A stretch of DNA of 39,146 bases from UBA2177 sp964452735 (GTDB taxonomy: Bacteria; Patescibacteriota; Dojkabacteria; SC72): positions 1 to 39,146 of the forward strand of contig CAYVNA010000009.1 of assembly GCA_964452735.1 (NCBI GenBank), given 5' to 3'. Under the pieces are notes generated by a model. The model did not search any database. It saw only the letters and a list, made by a program, of their open reading frames with translations, and was not told the origin of the DNA. Position 1 is the first letter of the stretch. Each line of letters starts with the position of its first letter. The position numbers and the translations under genes were made by a program. Positions 1-8,115 of this stretch are shown piece after piece.

Positions 1-16
1 GTGCTATTGTATACAG

Positions 17-1606
17 ATGGAAGAAAAGAAATTTAAACCAAAAGATAGAGATCAGGGATTTCCCATTAATTCTCCAAAGATAGAGAGAAGGTTTTTTGAG
101 ATAATTCCAGGGTTTCTGACATGGACTCTCTTACTTCTCCCAGTTATCTTTGCATTGTTAAAATGGGACACCCCATTTGTCATATATATCGCCTATCTTG
201 TTGCATATTGGTCATTTAGAACACTGAAGTTTCTCATAGGGATATATGTTGGGCTTAGACGATCCAAAAGAGATTTGGGAATAGATTGGGTTAAGGAAAT
301 AGAGAAGTTGGAGAGTGAGAGATTCAAGGATATTCGATATATCTACCTATGTCCCGTTTATTCTGAGAGCTTTGATCTTTTAGATAAGTCTTTTGAGGCA
401 TGGGCGAATAGTGATATAGGGAGTGAGAAGATAGATGTTGTTATGGCGATTGAGGGAAGAAAGGAAGATATACAGTTGGAAAATTTTAAAAAGCTAAAGG
501 AGAAATATAAAAATAGATTTGGGAGCATGCGATATTATATTCATCCTTTTGGTATCCCTGGAGAAATAGCAGGTGTTAAGGGTGCAAATATTAACTGGGC
601 AGCAAGGCATCTGGTTGAAGATCTAGAAAAGGAAGGTAAGGATATCGCTAACTATTTATTAATTTCCTGTGACTCAGATCTAAGGCCACATCCTAAGTAT
701 CTCTCCGCAGTAACATACAAGTATCTAACTGTTTCTGAACCAGATAATAGGTACTATGCATCTGCACTTCATACCTTTAATAATAATATATGGAGTGTAC
801 CTTCTATAATAAGGACGCAGTCTAGTATGTTATCGTTAGTTCTTTTGCAGAACTGGGTAGTGGACAAATTTAAGAAGATACCTTTTGTCGGAGAGGAAGT
901 ATATGTACGAGATTCCTTCTCCTCTTATGTTGTTAATTTGAAAACGTTGAATGATATAGAGTTCTGGGATCCAGAGATAGCAAATGATGATACTGCATTC
1001 TATTGGAATGCAATGGTGAGAACAAAAGGTACGTTTAAGAGTGAAGAAGTCTATATCCCAACATATAATGATGCGGTTGAGAACGAAACATATTTGAAAT
1101 CCCACGTTTCCTTCTATAAGCAGCAATATAGGTGGGGATGGGGTATTGTCAATGTCCCAATAACTATGTCCGCTATGATGGAGTATCCAGAGGATTTTCC
1201 ATTTTACAGAAAGATATTTATGTTGAGAATGATTTTTGAGTATCAGATTTGGTACCTTACAGTTGTCTTTGTTCTTACCTTTGGGCTAGGTATAATGGGT
1301 TGGTTGAATCCAGGGTATCAGTATACAGTATTTTCATACAATCTCCCCCGTATATTGAGTTATGTATTTTCTGTTATAACCTTCTCTAATATCCCAATAG
1401 TTATGTTTAGAAGACAGATATCTCCTGTGCCGAAGGACTGGAAATGGTGGAGACATATAATTGATTTCTTGGAAACATTCCTAATTACTGTTAATATGCT
1501 GACGTTTGGTTTCATACCATATATACAAGCACAAACAGAGATGATGTTAGGGTTGTCTAGGTTTAAAAGAAACTTCTATGTCACGGAGAAGGTCAAGATA
1601 AAGTAG
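17..1606 (+). CDS. Membrane-bound family 2 glycosyltransferase
   Basis: This 529-residue protein looks like a processive-type GT2 enzyme that moves a sugar from a nucleotide donor at the cytoplasmic face of the membrane. Two hydrophobic segments (about residues 33-80) precede a GT-A domain. That domain contains KGANINWAARHL (about 188-199), the metal/nucleotide-binding D-S-D at 219-221 and a late Q-Q-Y-R-W motif, the QxxRW-like signature of cellulose/hyaluronan synthase relatives. Several C-terminal membrane segments follow. The ATG at 17 is the first start in the window, but the frame is open to the left edge, so an earlier start cannot be excluded. The acceptor and the polymer made cannot be read from the sequence; cell-surface polysaccharide or glycolipid synthesis is the inference. 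Confidence 0.8.
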   Translation: MEEKKFKPKDRDQGFPINSPKIERRFFEIIPGFLTWTLLLLPVIFALLKWDTPFVIYIAYLVAYWSFRTLKFLIGIYVGLRRSKRDLGIDWVKEIEKLESERFKDIRYIYLCPVYSESFDLLDKSFEAWANSDIGSEKIDVVMAIEGRKEDIQLENFKKLKEKYKNRFGSMRYYIHPFGIPGEIAGVKGANINWAARHLVEDLEKEGKDIANYLLISCDSDLRPHPKYLSAVTYKYLTVSEPDNRYYASALHTFNNNIWSVPSIIRTQSSMLSLVLLQNWVVDKFKKIPFVGEEVYVRDSFSSYVVNLKTLNDIEFWDPEIANDDTAFYWNAMVRTKGTFKSEEVYIPTYNDAVENETYLKSHVSFYKQQYRWGWGIVNVPITMSAMMEYPEDFPFYRKIFMLRMIFEYQIWYLTVVFVLTFGLGIMGWLNPGYQYTVFSYNLPRILSYVFSVITFSNIPIVMFRRQISPVPKDWKWWRHIIDFLETFLITVNMLTFGFIPYIQAQTEMMLGLSRFKRNFYVTEKVKIK

Positions 1607-1629
1607 GGGAATTTCAGAAAGATTTAATC

Positions 1630-1659
1630 TTGATATTTTAATATGTCTTTATATATAAA
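1630..1659 (+). promoter_or_regulatory. Putative promoter of the secreted-protein gene
   Basis: TTGATA (1630-1635) and TATAAA (1654-1659) are separated by 18 bp. The -10 ends 10 nt before the ATG at 1670, so the predicted leader is only a few bases long. An AAGGA lies very close to the start, with 3 nt spacing. Prediction by eye only. Confidence 0.4.
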
Positions 1660-1669
1660 TTAAGGACAT

Positions 1670-2734
1670 ATGAATATGCTGTTAGGTATATTTATCCTAA
1701 TTCTTTTCTTCCTTTCACCGGTATATGGGGATGGTTTTGATGATGGAGGGGATTCATCCCTTAACGAATTCTATCAAACAGTTGGAATTGGCATATATGA
1801 ATACTCCAATGATGTATATTACGACAGTACAGAAATATATGGAGAAGATTTCTCTACTTTGGTAGGTAACTCACTTCCCTCTCTCACAGGTTTGAACTAT
1901 TTGCATCGTGCTCCATACATAGCTGATCGAGTGTATGTTCCCCCTGGGACAAGTATTGCTCTTGTATATTTCTACTACAATAATACGGGTCATGATGTTG
2001 AGATATCGGAGATTCTTGTTCCTTTCTCACGAAACCATATAGATATGGGGAACTGGCTAAATATTTCAACTCCTCAATTTTCAGCCCCCGAATATACAGT
2101 AGTTAATGTAAATTTTGATAATAGAAATTTAAGAAAAGAAGGCTACATGGGGAGGTATGGTGGGCCAGGTGTTGTGCCTGCAGGAGATTCTGGGTATATG
2201 GTTCTTGACATTATGGTTGTAGATAATCCTCTGGAGATAATAAGTATAGATACGGAGGTAGAGGGGAATGAGTTTGAAATGACGGTAGGCTTGCGAAATA
2301 GGTCATTGGAGAAGTTGGATGATTTAGTTTTCAAGCATGAAGATTTTGAAAAGGTTTTAGATCTAGAAGCTTCGGAGGAAACTTCTTTGGCATACTCACT
2401 TCCTAAGAAAGAGAATATGGGGCATTTTGAAATATATAATCCAAATATTAAGCAAGAGAGTGTGCTTTGGGGAAATCGTTACTATAATTGGATTGATACA
2501 GATGCAGTTACCGTTATTGGTTATCGCAATGATGGAGGTTGGTTCAATGGAGCATATGTGCAACCGGAGCTTGAGAGTATGGTAATTGAGAGAATACCAT
2601 ATACTATGTACTCAGAAGACTTGATGTATGAAAATGTTGTGAATGATGTTAATATTGTCTATGAGGAAGAGGTAAAGGGTGAAAGTAATTACCAACTTAA
2701 TCTCTTGCCATTTACAGCTAAGATTTATAGATAG
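1670..2734 (+). CDS. Secreted protein of unknown function
   Basis: I do not recognise this 354-residue protein. A short, very hydrophobic N-terminus (about residues 2-18) ending at V-Y-G-D looks like a cleavable signal peptide. The mature part begins with an acidic, Gly-rich stretch (DGFDDGGDSS). The rest is rich in Tyr, Asn and beta-prone stretches with no Cys motif and no second membrane segment, as in an exported beta-sandwich protein. No catalytic motif is visible. It lies between a membrane glycosyltransferase and cca; its stop is only 4 nt before the likely start of cca, so the two may be co-transcribed. A role at the cell surface is inferred only from the signal peptide. Confidence 0.6.
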   Translation: MNMLLGIFILILFFLSPVYGDGFDDGGDSSLNEFYQTVGIGIYEYSNDVYYDSTEIYGEDFSTLVGNSLPSLTGLNYLHRAPYIADRVYVPPGTSIALVYFYYNNTGHDVEISEILVPFSRNHIDMGNWLNISTPQFSAPEYTVVNVNFDNRNLRKEGYMGRYGGPGVVPAGDSGYMVLDIMVVDNPLEIISIDTEVEGNEFEMTVGLRNRSLEKLDDLVFKHEDFEKVLDLEASEETSLAYSLPKKENMGHFEIYNPNIKQESVLWGNRYYNWIDTDAVTVIGYRNDGGWFNGAYVQPELESMVIERIPYTMYSEDLMYENVVNDVNIVYEEEVKGESNYQLNLLPFTAKIYR

Positions 2735-2738
2735 TTAT

Positions 2739-4163
2739 ATGAAGGCCGGTATACTAATACCTGAATATGTAAAGACTGTAGGGAGAATCCTAAACAAGGA
2801 AGGTTACGATTGTTATTTAGTTGGGGGTGCTGTTCGTGATGTTATTTTAGGAAAAGCCCCTCATGACTATGATTTAGCAACTAATGCTCTCCCTGATGAA
2901 ATGTTAAATATGTTTCCTAAATCTGTATCTACCGGGGCTAAGTTTGGAACGGTGATAGCTTTGGTTCAGGATGCGAATGGGGAGACACATGAGGTTCAAG
3001 TTACTACCTTCAGAAGTGAATCTGACTATGTTGATGGAAGATGGCCTAGTAATGTTACTTTCATAAATGATATTGATAGAGATTTGGGTAGGAGAGATTT
3101 CACATTCAATGCGATGGCCATAGATCTCTCTTTAATAAATCTAGATGGAGGAGAAGAGTTAGTTGATGTTGATGTGTATGATCCATTTAATGGAGTTAGT
3201 GATATTGAGGAGAAGGTTGTAAGGGCTGTAGGTACTGCAAATGATCGTTTCCAGGAGGATGGTCTAAGAGCGTTTAAAGCTTGTCGTGTTGCTTCTCAAT
3301 TTGGTTTTAGAATAGATGATGAAACGTTTGAAGCTATGAGAATGAATATCGCCATAGCTTCGCAGGTCTCGATGGAGAGAATTAGAGATGAATTTATGAA
3401 GTTACTTCTTAACTCACCAAAGCCATCGGTGGGAATAGATCTAATGAGAGAATCTGGATTGCTCTCCATCTTCATGCCAGAACTTCTAGAAGGTTATGGT
3501 GTTGAACAAAAACTGTATCATGCACATGACGTATACTGGCATTCCCTAAAGACATGTGATGTTGCTCATGATAGTGTAAAGTTAGCAGCACTCTTGCATG
3601 ATATCGCGAAGCCCCGTACTGATATGGGTAATGGCCATTTCTATGGTCATGACAAAATGGGAGCAGATATCGCGGAGCAGATAATGAAAAGAATGAAATT
3701 TCCACAATCAGAAATAAAGAGAGTAAAGACACTCATAGAGAATCATATGTTCTACTACCCCCATATCCAAGAAGGAATGAGTGATGAGGAAAAAGCAAAT
3801 ATTGAGATGCATCAATGGTCAGATTCTGCTGTTAGACGTTTCATCCAAAGAGTAGGAGAGGAGAATATAGATGATCTTTTTAAGCTCCGAATGGCAGATG
3901 CCCAATCCAATCCCTCGACAGCTTTTAAGCCTGAAGAAATTACTATTCTGCAACAGAGAATTTCCGAAATTAGGCAACAAGATATGGCTCTCAAGATAAC
4001 CGATTTAAAAATCAATGGAGATGATCTTGTAGCCATAGGGATTGAGAGAGGACCTCAGATGGGCTTAATATTAAGGCAGCTTCTAGATATCGTATTGGAA
4101 GATCCAAGCTTTAATGTAAGAGAATCTTTAATAGAGAAAGCCAAAGAGCTATCTATGACCTAG
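2739..4163 (+). CDS. cca: CCA tRNA nucleotidyltransferase with HD domain
   Basis: This enzyme adds or repairs the 3' CCA of tRNAs using CTP and ATP. The class II nucleotidyltransferase head is clear: G-G-A-V-R-D at 29-34, the metal-binding D-Y-D at 43-45, RRDFTFNAMAID further on, and a motif-D-like SMERIRDEF. The C-terminal half has an HD phosphohydrolase domain (ALLHDIAKPR, then GHDKMG and ENHMFYY). I place the start at the ATG at 2739, which gives 474 residues, directly before MKAGILIPEY. The reading frame extends upstream to 2679 but that would overlap the preceding gene. An encoded CCA is missing from the tRNA-Leu in this window, which fits a need for this enzyme. Confidence 0.92.
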   Translation: MKAGILIPEYVKTVGRILNKEGYDCYLVGGAVRDVILGKAPHDYDLATNALPDEMLNMFPKSVSTGAKFGTVIALVQDANGETHEVQVTTFRSESDYVDGRWPSNVTFINDIDRDLGRRDFTFNAMAIDLSLINLDGGEELVDVDVYDPFNGVSDIEEKVVRAVGTANDRFQEDGLRAFKACRVASQFGFRIDDETFEAMRMNIAIASQVSMERIRDEFMKLLLNSPKPSVGIDLMRESGLLSIFMPELLEGYGVEQKLYHAHDVYWHSLKTCDVAHDSVKLAALLHDIAKPRTDMGNGHFYGHDKMGADIAEQIMKRMKFPQSEIKRVKTLIENHMFYYPHIQEGMSDEEKANIEMHQWSDSAVRRFIQRVGEENIDDLFKLRMADAQSNPSTAFKPEEITILQQRISEIRQQDMALKITDLKINGDDLVAIGIERGPQMGLILRQLLDIVLEDPSFNVRESLIEKAKELSMT

Positions 4164-4227
4164 GGGTTGTTTTTCTATGTATTCTTCCTCTATCATATAT
4201 ATTAGATTAATTCAGATTACTGCCTAA

Positions 4228-5634
4228 ATGAAGATACAATTTCTAGGTGCGGCTAAAACAGTTACAGGTTCTTGTTTCTATGTAGAGACAGATAGTATGA
4301 AGTTTCTAGTAGACTGTGGTGCTTTCCAAGGCCCAGATGAGTTAGAAAAAAGGAATTATGAACCATTCCCATTTGATCCCTCCCATTTGGATTTTGTTTT
4401 CCTAACTCATGCTCATTTTGACCATTGTGGAAGGATTCCACTTCTTGTGAAGCAAGGCTTTAGGGGGAGAATAGTGTGCACTCAACCAACAAGGGACTTG
4501 GCAAAAATAATCCTTCTCGATTCTGCCAATCTTCAACAAGAAGAATTTGAAAGATGGGAAGCAAGACCTAAGGGTTCTAGAGAAGATGAGTCTGGAGAGT
4601 TGAAGAAACCATTATTCACAGAGCAGGATGTTGAAGAGAGTATGAAATTCTTTGAGGTATATCCATATGGCAATTCGGTGAATATAACGAACAAGTGTGA
4701 GTTTAGAATGAGGGATGCAGGGCATATTCTAGGTTCTTCCATTTTTGAATTCTGGTTGGAGAATGAAGCAGGGAGGATGCGAAAGGTAGTATTCTCTGGG
4801 GATTTGGGACAACCAGGAGCAAGGATTGTAAGGGATCCAGACATGATAAGGGAGGCAGACTATGTAATATGTGAGTCTACATATGGGAATAGATTACATA
4901 AAGATAGAAATGAAACAGTATTAGAACTTCTTTCCGCATTACAGAGTGCTCAGAAACAGGGGGGGAATGTCTTGATACCATCATTTGCAATAGAAAGGAC
5001 TCAGGAGATCCTGTATGAGATTAACTTGTTTGTTGAGAATCATCTCATCTCTAATCTTCCAGTATATTTAGATAGCCCAATGGCGTATAAAGCAACTGAA
5101 ATATTCAGACAGTATCCAGATTTCTATGATGAAGATGCTAAGCGACTATTAAAGAAAGGTGACGATCCTTTTGATTTTGCAGAACTTCATAAAATAGAAT
5201 CTGCGGAGGAATCAAAGAGACTTGCAGGGAAGAAAGGTATTGTCATAATTGCGGGTAGTGGAATGTGTACAGGAGGGAGAATTCTTCATCACCTAAAAAA
5301 CAATATAGAAGATCCTTCCACCCATATAGTTATTGTCGGATACCAAGTAGAGGGTACTCTAGGAAGACGTATTGTTGATGGAGAGAAGGTTGTTAAGATC
5401 ATGGGGGAGGAGTACCAAAATAATGCGAAGCTATATACATTGGGAGGTTTCTCTGGACATGGAGACCAAAGGGATCTAAGGTACTGGGTTCGAGGATTTG
5501 GGCATACTCCGAGAAGGATATTCCTAGTTCACGGAGACATTCAGATCATAGACGATTTTGCAAAAAACCTCTCAGAGGAGATGAAAACGAATATATATAT
5601 TCCCGATCAGGGAGATGTAGTTAATTTGGAATAA
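4228..5634 (+). CDS. Beta-CASP metallo-beta-lactamase RNase (YSH1/CPSF-like)
   Basis: This 468-residue protein belongs to the zinc-dependent beta-CASP nuclease family, which processes or degrades RNA. The HxHxDH zinc motif is at residues 61-66 (HAHFDH). Downstream are DAGHILGSS and FSGDLGQPG (further metal ligands), the beta-CASP motif A acidic residue in CESTYGNR, PSFAIERTQE, GSGMCTGGRILHHL, and the C-terminal His of FSGHGDQRDL. Length and motif order match the single-domain prokaryotic RNA-specificity family and lack the KH domains of archaeal CPSF. It ends 6 nt before the R15P isomerase gene, so it probably heads or shares that operon. The exact RNA substrate is unknown. No Shine-Dalgarno sequence precedes the ATG. 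Confidence 0.88.
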   Translation: MKIQFLGAAKTVTGSCFYVETDSMKFLVDCGAFQGPDELEKRNYEPFPFDPSHLDFVFLTHAHFDHCGRIPLLVKQGFRGRIVCTQPTRDLAKIILLDSANLQQEEFERWEARPKGSREDESGELKKPLFTEQDVEESMKFFEVYPYGNSVNITNKCEFRMRDAGHILGSSIFEFWLENEAGRMRKVVFSGDLGQPGARIVRDPDMIREADYVICESTYGNRLHKDRNETVLELLSALQSAQKQGGNVLIPSFAIERTQEILYEINLFVENHLISNLPVYLDSPMAYKATEIFRQYPDFYDEDAKRLLKKGDDPFDFAELHKIESAEESKRLAGKKGIVIIAGSGMCTGGRILHHLKNNIEDPSTHIVIVGYQVEGTLGRRIVDGEKVVKIMGEEYQNNAKLYTLGGFSGHGDQRDLRYWVRGFGHTPRRIFLVHGDIQIIDDFAKNLSEEMKTNIYIPDQGDVVNLE

Positions 5635-5640
5635 GATTGC

Positions 5641-6582
5641 ATGGAGAAATACCCGGAGATAGAGAAAATACATAAAGATATAAAAGATTTGAACATTCAG
5701 GGAGCTACCAATGTTTGTATTGCTACCTTTGAGGGTATGAAAAGGTATATAGAATTAAGTGATGAAAAAGATAAATCTTTGTTTTACAAAGAGTTCTTTG
5801 AGGTAGGTGAGACCCTTTCCCTTGCTAGGGAAAATGAACCCTTAGCAAGAAACGGTGTTAAATATGTTAGGTATTTTTTTGAAAAGGAGCATTCTGATTT
5901 ACCAGAGCTTGAAAGCATGAAACGTGAACTAAGATCCTTTTCTGAAGAGTACTTAGAAATTCTGGAAAGTTCTAAGAAGCTTCTTATCGAAAAGTCTGTA
6001 AGGTTTCTGACTAATTTTGATAAGGTATTTACACACTGTCATTCTTCAACAGTTGTATCTCTACTAGTTGCTATGTCTAAAGGGGATAGTGATTTTGAAG
6101 TTGTTTGTACAGAAACACGTCCTTTATTTCAGGGAAGAACAACAGCGAAGAATCTTCTTAATGCAGGAATTAAAACAACAATGATAGCGGATAGTGCTGG
6201 TGAATCGTTCATTATTAATAGGGGAAGTGTCCCAATAGATGCAGTTTTTATAGGTTGTGATCAGATTACAGCTAAGGGACATACTATAAATAAGATAGGT
6301 AGCTGGGGAATGGGAGTAGCGTCTCATTATGCCGGTAAACCCTTCTATGTTGTAACTCCTTTATTAAAGGTTGATCCCAATACCTTTCATAATGATGTTA
6401 AGATAGAAGTAAGAGAGGACTCAGAGCTGTGGAAAGATGCTCCGAGGGACTTGCATATGTACAATCCAGCTTTTGAGATAGTGGATAGTCAGCTCATAAC
6501 GGGATATATTTGTGAATTCGGTATAGTCAAACCTTCCGATGTCGACAAGGTCGTAAGTGAGGCATATCCTTGGTTATTGTAA
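5641..6582 (+). CDS. Ribose-1,5-bisphosphate isomerase (eIF2B-like)
   Basis: The predicted reaction is ribose 1,5-bisphosphate to ribulose 1,5-bisphosphate, step two of the archaeal-type AMP pathway. The protein is 313 residues of the eIF2B alpha/beta/delta-like fold. The catalytic Cys is at position 133 in THCHSS and the catalytic Asp at 207 in GCDQITAKG, followed by TINKIGS. CTETRPLFQG (about 156-165) is the conserved phosphate/sugar-binding stretch. These residues match those known for the Thermococcus enzyme (Cys133/Asp202). Related methylthioribose-1-phosphate isomerases share the fold, but the neighbouring AMP phosphorylase argues strongly for R15P. It sits 6 nt after the beta-CASP gene and 21 nt before AMP phosphorylase. 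RuBisCO is not in the window. Confidence 0.85.
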   Translation: MEKYPEIEKIHKDIKDLNIQGATNVCIATFEGMKRYIELSDEKDKSLFYKEFFEVGETLSLARENEPLARNGVKYVRYFFEKEHSDLPELESMKRELRSFSEEYLEILESSKKLLIEKSVRFLTNFDKVFTHCHSSTVVSLLVAMSKGDSDFEVVCTETRPLFQGRTTAKNLLNAGIKTTMIADSAGESFIINRGSVPIDAVFIGCDQITAKGHTINKIGSWGMGVASHYAGKPFYVVTPLLKVDPNTFHNDVKIEVREDSELWKDAPRDLHMYNPAFEIVDSQLITGYICEFGIVKPSDVDKVVSEAYPWLL

Positions 6583-6603
6583 TATAAAATTAGTTATAAA
6601 AAT

Positions 6604-8115
6604 ATGTCGTTCTACTTAAGGAGTAAAAATCTAGATCTAGGAGAAGATAGTGATTTCAATATTGTACTTAACAGGAGTGATGCCGAAAGATTGGGAGTAA
6701 GGGAGGGAGAGATCGCTGTGATAGGTATGGGTGAGGTTGAATTATACGCGAATGTCATTGAAACAGATTCGAAGGTAATGGAAGGTGAGATAGGGTTGTT
6801 TGAGGAAATATGGAAACAGTATGATATTGAGAATGGGTACTCGGTTTTTGTAGATATTCCAGAACCGAGCAGGTCTCTTGAAGCAATAAGTAGAAAACTC
6901 TTGGGAAAGGATCTCTCGAAGGAGGATCTAGAATCAATTATGAATGACATTGGGTCAAGAAAATTGAGAGAGACCGAGATTGCATTCTTCATATCTACAT
7001 TCTTCAACCCAGGTTTTAATGATGAAGAAATATACTGGATGACCAAGGGTATGGCAGAGTCTGGCGATATCCTCTCATTCAAGGGCATTAGAGGTAATGG
7101 GGAGCTAGTGGCAGACAAACATTCTATTGGAGGTGTAGCTGGGAAGGCCATCACCCCAACATTAGTCCCTATATTGGTATCAGGAGGCCTCATAGTTCCA
7201 AATACATCAACAAGGGCAATAACATCTCCAGCAGGGACATCAGATATCTTAGAAGTAGTTATGCCTGTAGCTATATCCAAGGACAAAGTTATGGACGTTG
7301 TGAAGCAAACAGGAGGTTGTATGTTCTGGGGTGGTTCCCTTTCATTATCTCCTGCGGATGATGTAATTATTAATGTTGAAAGATCTCTTCGTATTCAGGA
7401 ATTTCAGAAAGTTTTAGTAAGTATAGTTGCAAAGAAGGTCTCTATGGGAGTTACAAATATACTAATTGATTTGCCATATGGAAAGGGTTCGAAGGTAGAG
7501 AGAGCAGATGATGTTGTCATGTTGGATAGGGAATTTAAGAAACTTTTCAAAAAGTTTGGCATAGAATGTGAAACGATTCGTAGGGTCATAAAAGGACCTG
7601 ACGGAAGAAGTGTTGGTCCAAACCTAGAGATAAAAGAGGCCCTTAGGATCTTAGAGAGAGATGAGGATAGGTGTATCGAACTTGAGGATGTTGTTGTTGA
7701 CATGGCTTCAAGATTGTTTGAAAGCACGAGAATAGTAGAGAAGGGGAAGGGGAAGAAATTTGCTCAGGAGATACTTGAATCTGGGAAAGCATTGGAGAAA
7801 TTCTGGGAAATAGCTTTCGCCCAGGGTGCAGTCAAGAAAATCAAATCTGGAGATATTGAGCATGCAAGTCTGGAGCATGAAGTAGCATCTCCTGTTTCGG
7901 GAGTTGTTAAAAGTATAGATAATGTTGAGCTTGTTAATATTGCAAGAGGTTTGGGCAATCCTAAGATAAAGGAAGCGGGTATATATATCCATAAGATGCC
8001 AGGAGAGAGTGTTAAGAAAGGTGATAAATTAATAACCCTTTATGCAACAACAGAAAGTAGATTAAACAATGGAAAATCTATATTAAATATAGACAAGCTA
8101 TATTCTTTTAGATAG
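6604..8115 (+). CDS. deoA: AMP phosphorylase (archaeal-type, DeoA family)
   Basis: This enzyme phosphorolyses AMP (also CMP and UMP in archaeal homologues) to the free base and ribose 1,5-bisphosphate. The 503-residue length and the roughly 85-residue N-terminal beta-rich domain distinguish it from thymidine and pyrimidine nucleoside phosphorylases of about 430-440 residues. The phosphate-binding motif D-K-H-S-I-G-G-V-A-G-K lies at 171-181 and TSTRAITSPAGTSD at 201-214. The C-terminal biotinyl-like barrel (SPVSGVV, then KKGDKLITLYA) is present. It follows the R15P isomerase by 21 nt, making a two-enzyme AMP salvage module. Its last 18 bases overlap the convergent transglutaminase gene. Confidence 0.92.
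   Translation: MSFYLRSKNLDLGEDSDFNIVLNRSDAERLGVREGEIAVIGMGEVELYANVIETDSKVMEGEIGLFEEIWKQYDIENGYSVFVDIPEPSRSLEAISRKLLGKDLSKEDLESIMNDIGSRKLRETEIAFFISTFFNPGFNDEEIYWMTKGMAESGDILSFKGIRGNGELVADKHSIGGVAGKAITPTLVPILVSGGLIVPNTSTRAITSPAGTSDILEVVMPVAISKDKVMDVVKQTGGCMFWGGSLSLSPADDVIINVERSLRIQEFQKVLVSIVAKKVSMGVTNILIDLPYGKGSKVERADDVVMLDREFKKLFKKFGIECETIRRVIKGPDGRSVGPNLEIKEALRILERDEDRCIELEDVVVDMASRLFESTRIVEKGKGKKFAQEILESGKALEKFWEIAFAQGAVKKIKSGDIEHASLEHEVASPVSGVVKSIDNVELVNIARGLGNPKIKEAGIYIHKMPGESVKKGDKLITLYATTESRLNNGKSILNIDKLYSFR

Noticed and set aside
6612..7286. 224-codon open frame on the minus strand inside the AMP phosphorylase gene
   Set aside because: It lies wholly antisense to a well-conserved enzyme, starts from no recognisable signal, and its Ser/Pro/Ile-rich translation resembles no protein family; it is a codon-bias shadow.
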